Assembly (NCBI RefSeq): GCF_017115095.1 | Contig: NZ_JABXKI010000080.1 | Location: 1-39,248, forward strand | Source of the DNA: Nostoc sp. NMS4 | GTDB lineage: Bacteria; Cyanobacteriota; Cyanobacteriia; Cyanobacteriales; Nostocaceae | Direction: 5' to 3' | DNA: 39,248 bases | Shown here: piece after piece, positions 34,195-39,248 of the stretch | Layout of the letters: the number at the start of each line of letters is the position of its first letter | Numbering within the stretch: position 1 is the first letter of the stretch | Translations under genes and position numbers: made by a program | Notes under the pieces: model-generated | What the model saw: only the letters and a program-made list of their open reading frames with translations | Database searches by the model: none | Told to the model about the DNA's origin: nothing

Positions 34195-34380
34195 ATGAAC
34201 AACTCACAAACTTGGTATATTGTCAAGCGTTCTGCTGGAAACTGTGAAATTATCCCCAGCGACCAAGTTGGTGATGATAATCCAGAGATTATAGAACAGT
34301 GGGGGCCTTTTAATTCGCAAGAAGAAGCGATCGCTCGGCGTGTCGGACTTATTAGGGCTGGTAAATGCCAACCAATTTAA
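34195..34380 (+). CDS. small conserved hypothetical protein
   Basis: A 61-residue protein, MNNSQTWYIVKRSAGNCEII then a short acidic stretch and IIEQWGPFNSQEEAIARRVGLIRAGKCQPI. The WGPF-S-EEAIARRVGLIRAGKC segment is like small cyanobacterial proteins in which a strand pair precedes one helix. No ribosome binding site is evident. The HIP1 octamer falls on the EAIAR codons, so the frame is at least compatible with chromosomal coding. Function unknown. Confidence 0.65.
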   Translation: MNNSQTWYIVKRSAGNCEIIPSDQVGDDNPEIIEQWGPFNSQEEAIARRVGLIRAGKCQPI

Positions 34381-34449
34381 GTTAGGAGTTAAGAGTTAAC
34401 AATGATGTTTTTATTCCTAACTCCTCACTATTGACTCCTAACTTATTTT
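34379..34449 (+). terminator. heptad-repeat terminator between convergent genes
   Basis: AAGTTAGGAGT (34379-34389) pairs over 11 bp with ACTCCTAACTT (34434-34444), followed by ATTTTT. Intervening inverse copies of the heptad can also pair. It ends the small gene and overlaps the last codon of the convergent protease gene. Confidence 0.6.
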
Positions 34450-35726
34450 TCTGCTGTAGGTGTGCCATTAGCAGCAATTTTTTTACCTATGACTTCCACT
34501 GCTTTAGCGAATTGAGGGTCTGCAAGAGTAGCGAGTTTGTCACGTTCATGGAGCCACAATTCCTCCATCTGCTTTTTGGTCAACTCCACCTTCACATCTG
34601 GCGAAATGCCTTTGTGATTGATATCAGTACCATTTGGGGTATAGTAATGAGCAATTGTCACCGCTAATCCTGAACCATCTTCCAGAGGACGCACTGATTG
34701 CACCAATCCCTTACCAAAGGTTTGAGTTCCGACCAAAGTAGCACGCTTATTATCTTGCAAAGCCCCTGAAAGGATTTCACTGGCACTAGCTGAACCTTTA
34801 TCTACCAGCACCACCAAAGGTTTATTTGTCAAGGCTTTTCCGTTTGCTTCTTCCTTTTCTGCCTCTCCTTGGCGTTCAACGGTGGAAACAATCTTACCTT
34901 TATCCATCCACATCCGGGCAATATCCACACTGGAGAAGAGTAAGCCGCCTGGATTACCACGCAGATCGAGAATATATCCAGCCACCTTTTTGCTTTCTAA
35001 ATCTTTGATAGCAGTTTGCATTTCTTTACCAGCATTGGCGCTGAACTGGTTCAAACGGATGTAACCAAGATTTCCGGCTGGGGTTTTCTTTTGAGAAAAC
35101 TTAACTGGATGGATTTCAATTCGCGCCCGTTTGATGTCAAACTGTTTTGTCTTACCGTCGCGCTGAATCGTCAGGCTGACTTGGCTTCCGGCTTCACCTC
35201 TAATCAAGGAGACTGCTTGATTGGTATCCATCCCCTTAGTATCTTTGCCGTCGATTTTCAGGATGACATCTTTCGCCAAAACACCAGCTTTAAAAGCTGG
35301 TGTGTCTTCAATTGGCGCAATTACAACCAATTGCTTGGTTTTTTCATCCTGACTAATGGTGATCCCAATCCCTGTCAATTCTCCAGAGGTATCCACCTGC
35401 ATATTCTTGAATTCCGATGGGTCCATAAATCGGGTGTACGGGTCTTCTAGCTTTTTCAGCATTTCCCGAATGGACTTATACGCATCCTGCGGATTACTGT
35501 AGGACTTGCTCAAGTATTCCTTACGAACAGCTTGCCAATCTACTTGATTAAAAGTACCGTCTACATATTGGCGTTGGACAATTTGCCAAACTTCATCTAC
35601 TAATTCTTTAGGACTTGCTTTAAATAAAGCCTGACCTCGGGAATGAATGCCAAGGCTAGTAACAGCGATCGTGGAGAGTGTAACTGCCGTAGCACCCAAA
35701 ACAAGCCTACTTTTTGTAATCACCAT
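34443..35726 (-). CDS. ctpC: C-terminal processing peptidase (S41 family), CtpC-type
   Basis: A 427-residue protease from the ATG at 35726 (MVITKSRLVLGATAV); 21 extra codons upstream are open but spoil the signal anchor. The N-terminal hydrophobic segment should export it to the periplasm or lumen. A PDZ domain spans roughly residues 105-190 (GELTGIGITISQDEKT to VSLTIQRDGKT). The catalytic Ser lies in DKGSASASEILSGAL and the Lys in TQTFGKGLVQSV, the S41 Ser/Lys dyad. Cyanobacteria carry several paralogues: CtpA processes the D1 protein, while CtpB and CtpC have broader roles. The CtpC assignment rests on overall resemblance and is less certain than the family. Confidence 0.93.
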   Translation of the reverse strand: MVITKSRLVLGATAVTLSTIAVTSLGIHSRGQALFKASPKELVDEVWQIVQRQYVDGTFNQVDWQAVRKEYLSKSYSNPQDAYKSIREMLKKLEDPYTRFMDPSEFKNMQVDTSGELTGIGITISQDEKTKQLVVIAPIEDTPAFKAGVLAKDVILKIDGKDTKGMDTNQAVSLIRGEAGSQVSLTIQRDGKTKQFDIKRARIEIHPVKFSQKKTPAGNLGYIRLNQFSANAGKEMQTAIKDLESKKVAGYILDLRGNPGGLLFSSVDIARMWMDKGKIVSTVERQGEAEKEEANGKALTNKPLVVLVDKGSASASEILSGALQDNKRATLVGTQTFGKGLVQSVRPLEDGSGLAVTIAHYYTPNGTDINHKGISPDVKVELTKKQMEELWLHERDKLATLADPQFAKAVEVIGKKIAANGTPTAEK

Positions 35727-35854
35727 AATGACAGCTGCGTCAGAGGGAAAATATATAATCAGTATGCTCAATCTAACACAGGCTAACACTTACAGACCAA
35801 GTATCTATTCTTAATTTAAACAAAATACTTGACAATCTGGCGAATTTGAGAATT

Positions 35855-35950
35855 GGGCGTTAGGAGTTAGGAGTTAGGAGTTAGGAGTTTTGTTTATCTC
35901 CTTGTCCCCCTTGTCCTCCTTGTCCCCCTCATCTCCCTCACTCCCCTCGC
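35855..35950. repeat. GTTAGGA heptads and CTTGTCCCC repeats
   Basis: Four GTTAGGA-type heptads (about 35858-35890) are followed by a pyrimidine-rich tract of CTTGTCCCC units just before the ispG stop. It is the same repeat class as at 10052 and 34380. Confidence 0.75.
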
Positions 35951-35954
35951 CGCT

Positions 35955-37181
35955 TTAAGGTTCTACCCAGCGTTCATCTGCCTTAATCAGGTTAATTAAT
36001 TCCTCTACACCTTTATCTTCTGGGACTTTTTTAATTTCTTCTCGGCCACGATACAAAGAAATGTAACCAGGTGTTTTGCCAACATAACCATAGTCGGCAT
36101 CTGCCATTTCTCCGGGGCCATTGACAATGCAACCCATAACTGCAATATCTAACCCAGTTAAGTGTTTAGTGGCTTCCCGAACTTTGTGCAGCACTTCTTC
36201 TAAGTTAAACAAAGTGCGTCCACAGGAAGGACAAGCGACGTATTCCACCATCGTTTTTCGCAATCCCAAAGCTTGGAGAATGCTATAGCAGACGGGAATT
36301 TCTTTTTCTGGTGCTTCTGTCAGTGAGACGCGAATTGTATCGCCAATGCCATCAGCAAGTAAGGTAGCAATACCAGCCGTGGATTTAATTCGCCCGTATT
36401 CGCCATCACCAGCTTCGGTAACGCCTAAATGTAACGGATAATCCATACCCAGATCATCCATGCGCTTGGCCATGAGACGATAGGCGGCTACCATCACCGG
36501 TACTCGTGAGGCTTTCATGGAAATTACTAAGTTGCGGAAATCGAAAGACTCACAGATGCGGATGAATTCTATGGCAGATTCCACCATTCCTTCGGGGGTG
36601 TCACCGTAAGTAAATAGCATACGTTCGGCGAGGGAACCGTGATTTACCCCAATTCGCATCGATTTACCTTGATCGCGCAAAGAAACTACTAGAGGTTCTA
36701 AGGTTTCGCGGATTTTATCGCCAATTTCGTCAAATTCGCTTTTAGTATATTCAGTTCGATTGATGTTTGGCTTTTCAAACACATACAAGCCCGGATTAAT
36801 CCGTACTTTCTCTATATGGTTGGCAACTTCTACGGCGATTTTTAGCCCATTGTGATGGACATCAGCCACAATTGGCACGTCTTGGTAAGTTTTAATTAAT
36901 TTTTGTTTAATTTCCCCTAAAGCTTTCGCATGAGCCATACTCGGCACTGTGACGCGGACAATTTCGCAGCCAATTTCGTGCAGACGACGAATACCAGCTA
37001 CGGAACCATCAATATCAAGAGTGTCTTCATTAATCATGGACTGGACTACAACGGGGTAGCCGCCGCCGATGGTGACATTTCCCACCTTTACAGGGCGAGT
37101 TTTACGCCGCTTGATGGTTGTATCAAAGGTGGCTTGAGTTGATGTGATGCTTGAAGTGTTGACTGTGGGCAGAGTTTGCAT
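35955..37181 (-). CDS. ispG: 4-hydroxy-3-methylbut-2-enyl diphosphate synthase
   Basis: A 408-residue enzyme of the MEP pathway that converts methylerythritol cyclodiphosphate to HMBPP, the precursor of isoprenoids including the carotenoids built by CrtB and CrtP. The N-terminal TIM-barrel starts [25 protein letters not shown] and includes VADVHHNGL and [10 protein letters not shown]. The C-terminal domain holds the [4Fe-4S] ligands in [13 protein letters not shown] and [13 protein letters not shown]. This is the short, plant-insert-free form that uses ferredoxin in cyanobacteria. The ATG at 37181 gives a polar leader of ~22 residues. It reads the same way as the protease gene, with 228 bases and repeats between. 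Confidence 0.97.
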   Translation of the reverse strand: MQTLPTVNTSSITSTQATFDTTIKRRKTRPVKVGNVTIGGGYPVVVQSMINEDTLDIDGSVAGIRRLHEIGCEIVRVTVPSMAHAKALGEIKQKLIKTYQDVPIVADVHHNGLKIAVEVANHIEKVRINPGLYVFEKPNINRTEYTKSEFDEIGDKIRETLEPLVVSLRDQGKSMRIGVNHGSLAERMLFTYGDTPEGMVESAIEFIRICESFDFRNLVISMKASRVPVMVAAYRLMAKRMDDLGMDYPLHLGVTEAGDGEYGRIKSTAGIATLLADGIGDTIRVSLTEAPEKEIPVCYSILQALGLRKTMVEYVACPSCGRTLFNLEEVLHKVREATKHLTGLDIAVMGCIVNGPGEMADADYGYVGKTPGYISLYRGREEIKKVPEDKGVEELINLIKADERWVEP

Positions 37182-37499
37182 AACCTGACTAGGTAAATTT
37201 GCTGTAGCTCAAATATCAGATTTAATAAATCTCTGTTTCCCAGATTGCCACAGGTGGTGGCTCTTTGGGTGATTAGATAGAAAAAAATCAATAACACAGC
37301 ACAACAGATCAAGAGCGATCGCTTTTCTCTTGTGAATGGTAAGGAGCGATCGCTTTCCCATTCTCATATACGGTCAACTGCGTCAGCCTTTCTCACTATC
37401 CACAGTGCGATGTCCTGCATGATGAAGTGCGTTGGCGCAGCCCGCCACACGCATCGCAATTTCTTACTTGAGTTAACAAGACTTCAATAACCATCATCT
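37182..37499. other. intergenic region with HIP1 pair and dispersed repeat
   Basis: Two AGCGATCGCT octamer-containing palindromes lie about 30 bases apart (near 37314 and 37346). The 18-bp repeat GCGTTGGCGCAGCCCGCC lies at 37429-37446. The gap separates divergent ispG and the toxin-antitoxin operon, and no gene is seen. Confidence 0.55.
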
Positions 37500-37505
37500 T
37501 ATAAT
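37500..37505 (+). promoter_or_regulatory. -10 box of the toxin-antitoxin operon
   Basis: A consensus TATAAT lies 27 bases before the antitoxin ATG. No good -35 is seen at 16-18 bp, so the promoter may rely on an activator or extended elements. Confidence 0.45.
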
Positions 37506-37531
37506 AGAGTCAACCAGCATAAACGGAATTT

Positions 37532-37729
37532 ATGAATGCCAAACAGAAAATAATTGAAGAGATAGAAAATGTACCAGAAGAGATTGTATACGAGGTTCTG
37601 AACTTTTTACTTTTTTTGAAAGCCAAAGAAGATTTAGAAGATTTAGAAGATGCAAAAGCTGCATTGAAAGAAGCACACGAGGTTGGTACGATTTCCTTGG
37701 GTGAACTCAAAAGGGAATTAGGTTTGTGA
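37532..37729 (+). CDS. antitoxin of a type II system (DUF2281-like)
   Basis: A 65-residue protein. MNAKQKIIEEIENVPEEIVYEVLNFLLFLK is the conserved helical start of small cyanobacterial antitoxins related to DUF2281, followed by an acidic Asp/Glu/Leu repeat (KEDLEDLEDAKAAL) and a C-terminal SLGELKRELGL likely to wrap the toxin. Its TGA overlaps the GTG of the toxin gene by 4 bases (GTGA), so translation is coupled. It should neutralise the toxin and, with it, repress the operon. Confidence 0.88.
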   Translation: MNAKQKIIEEIENVPEEIVYEVLNFLLFLKAKEDLEDLEDAKAALKEAHEVGTISLGELKRELGL

Positions 37730-37986
37730 GTTACGAAGTAGAAATTACTCCGGCTGCAAAAAGACAGATAAAAAAATTACCCTATGATGTTCAACACAAA
37801 GTGGTTGCTAAATTGGAAGAACTTGCTTTTGAACCTCGTCCTGATGGTGTGAAAAAATTAGAAGGTTCTGATAATTTATATAGAGTCAGATTGGGAAAAT
37901 ATCGAATTATTTACGAAATACAAGATGGTTTACTATTAGTCACGGTGGTCAAAGTAAAGCATCGTAGTGATGTTTATAAATTGTGA
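37726..37986 (+). CDS. RelE/ParE-type toxin
   Basis: An 86-residue protein starting at GTG 37726. It has the RelE fold pattern: VEITPAAKRQIKKLPYDVQHKVVAKLEEL, then KKLEGSDNLYRVRLGKYRIIYEIQDGLLLVTVVKVKHRSDVY. The YRVRLGKYRIIY strand and the terminal KHRSDVY provide the Arg, Lys, His and Tyr residues used by RelE to cut mRNA in the ribosomal A site. The system appears complete: antitoxin first, toxin second, 4-base overlap. RelE is favoured over ParE because of the KHRSDVY ending. Confidence 0.92.
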   Translation: MSYEVEITPAAKRQIKKLPYDVQHKVVAKLEELAFEPRPDGVKKLEGSDNLYRVRLGKYRIIYEIQDGLLLVTVVKVKHRSDVYKL

Positions 37987-38144
37987 AGAACTAAAAATCG
38001 GGAGCATCCCAAATGTGCAAAAACGCCTTACCGCTTTCGCATTCTCATACATGATGCAAGTGCGATGCGATCGCTTGATTATTGAGTCACAAATACTACC
38101 GAATTCATCGTAATTCTATTAGCCAACCTGCAAGAATTTAACAA

Positions 38145-39248
38145 CTATAAATTATCATTCTTTATACTACCATCAGGCATAATTGTATTGTAAAAAATAG
38201 CACCATCAAATTTTGTATCTTTTAAATCTGCTTGTTCAAGATTGGCGTAACTGAGATTAGCTTGCTGTAAATTAGCGTTTTTTAAAGAAGTATTCTTCAA
38301 GTTAGCATTGCTTAGATTAGCACCAATTAAGTTAGCATTATTAAGATTGCGACCTCTCAAGTTGATATTGCTTAGGTCAAAGTACTGTAGGTCAAAACCT
38401 CTTAGATTACATTGAGACTTTGATAAATCCGCACCAGCACCAATGTAAGTTGCGTTAGTTAAATCAATTTCAGGTGGAAAAATTGTCTTTGAACTGTAAA
38501 TAGCCCTAGACAATTTCGCACTATTCAAGTTTGCACCAGTCAAGTTAGCATCAATGAGATTGGCATATTCTAAGTTGGCATAACTCAGGTTTGCATGACT
38601 CAAATCAGCACCACTCAAGTCTTGGTATTCCAGCCATGCTTTACTTAAGTTGGCACTGCTCAAATTGACACCAGGAGCAATGAAGTATGCTTGAGAAAGT
38701 TGTTCAATATCAGCAGGTAAATTTGGATCTGTATAGAGAGCATTTTTTAGGATAGTACCACTAAGATTTGCTCCAACTAAAAGAGTACCAATTAAGTTTG
38801 CATAACTTAAGTCAGCATTTGTGAGGTCAACACTACTTAAATCCATACCCCTGAGATCAGCATACTGTAAATTGGCACTACTCAAATTGACATTTTTTAA
38901 TTCAAAATAATAAAAGAAACTGAGGTCAATACGGCTTAAATTAGCTCCACTCAAGTTGGAGTTTATCAGCTCACCATCCGCTAGCCTAGCGCGTCTTAGA
39001 TCGGCATCACTCAGGTTAACATTGCTCCCACCATTGATCTGTGATGCTCCTTGTAAATTGGCACGACTTAGATTAGTATTGCTCAGTTCGGCACCATCTA
39101 ATTCAGCACCATACAAATTAGCATCACTCAGATTGGCATAACTTAGATCGGCACAACTTAAATCGACTTGATGCAAATTAGCGCTTTGAAGGTTAGCATC
39201 ACCAAGGTTAGCATGACTGATGTTAGCTCTACTTAGATTTGCACTGCT
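38145..39248 (-). CDS. pentapeptide-repeat protein, 5' end outside window
   Basis: The frame is open from the right edge to a stop at 38145, 367 residues, with no start required inside the window because A-N-L repeats continue through the last base. Nearly the entire chain consists of A(D/N)LSX repeats such as ANLSY, ADLSH and ANLQQ, interrupted by at least two short loops (about LYTDPNLPADIEQLSQAYFIAPG and IYSSKTIFPPEIDLTNATYIGAG) with a similar P-x-I-x-L pattern. Such repeats form a right-handed four-sided beta-helix. Most cyanobacterial members have no known function; some mimic DNA and bind gyrase. A TTG at 39176 could be read as a start but would cut the solenoid. Confidence 0.9.
   Translation of the reverse strand, partial: SSANLSRANISHANLGDANLQSANLHQVDLSCADLSYANLSDANLYGAELDGAELSNTNLSRANLQGASQINGGSNVNLSDADLRRARLADGELINSNLSGANLSRIDLSFFYYFELKNVNLSSANLQYADLRGMDLSSVDLTNADLSYANLIGTLLVGANLSGTILKNALYTDPNLPADIEQLSQAYFIAPGVNLSSANLSKAWLEYQDLSGADLSHANLSYANLEYANLIDANLTGANLNSAKLSRAIYSSKTIFPPEIDLTNATYIGAGADLSKSQCNLRGFDLQYFDLSNINLRGRNLNNANLIGANLSNANLKNTSLKNANLQQANLSYANLEQADLKDTKFDGAIFYNTIMPDGSIKNDNL

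Overview
The window looks like chromosomal DNA of a filamentous, probably heterocyst-forming, Nostoc/Anabaena-type cyanobacterium. The evidence is the dense HIP1 octamer GCGATCGC, photosynthesis genes (psbV, petE, a petJ-like cytochrome c6), the crtP-crtB carotenoid pair, heptad tandem repeats, and very small dispersed palindromic repeats typical of Nostocales. All calls come from reading the sequence; no database search was run.

Layout. 1-1892: an AAA ATPase gene running off the left edge, followed by a small MITE-like element. 2265-4006: two sugar-type ABC permeases. 4235-6326: a small IF2-N-like protein and the lumenal electron carriers psbV, petE and a petJ-like gene. 6480-12060: a TonB-like proline-rich protein, a lipase-like hydrolase, a cytochrome b6-like membrane protein and a cation/proton antiporter with an RCK domain. 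12388-15169: tRNA-Glu, a START-like protein and a GAF histidine kinase whose H-box lacks its histidine. 15170-17902: a repeat-rich gap, a ribbon-helix-helix protein, a structured leader RNA with a terminator/antiterminator, an HNH endonuclease and a small conserved protein. 18000-18857: a polysaccharide deacetylase lipoprotein.

19362-22043 is the most striking part: an array of 26 consecutive tRNA genes for 17 amino acids (none for Gly, Thr or Val). Eight encode 3'-CCA, whereas the two ordinary tRNAs nearby do not. Five leucine isoacceptors (CAA, UAA, CAG, GAG, UAG) share a short class-I variable loop, A73 and a G1:U72 pair. An Ile(UAU) anticodon sits on an initiator-like body. Two members carry the same ~23-bp mobile repeat in opposite orientations, one in the T loop and one in the variable loop. 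Several others show indels or lost tertiary-contact bases. A strong sigma70-type promoter with three TTGTAGT repeats lies upstream.

22111-31470: nagZ-like glycosidase, crtP-crtB, tRNA-Ser, a branched-chain amino-acid type binding lipoprotein, an outer-membrane barrel protein, a small membrane protein and the succinate dehydrogenase/fumarate reductase flavoprotein. 31568-33947: an AT-rich, HIP1-free insert with an overlapping AAA ATPase plus DUF4276/TOPRIM-like pair (candidate defence module) and two tiny overlapping genes. 34195-37181: a small protein, a CtpC-type protease and ispG. 37532-37986: a RelE-type toxin-antitoxin pair. A pentapeptide-repeat gene runs off the right edge.
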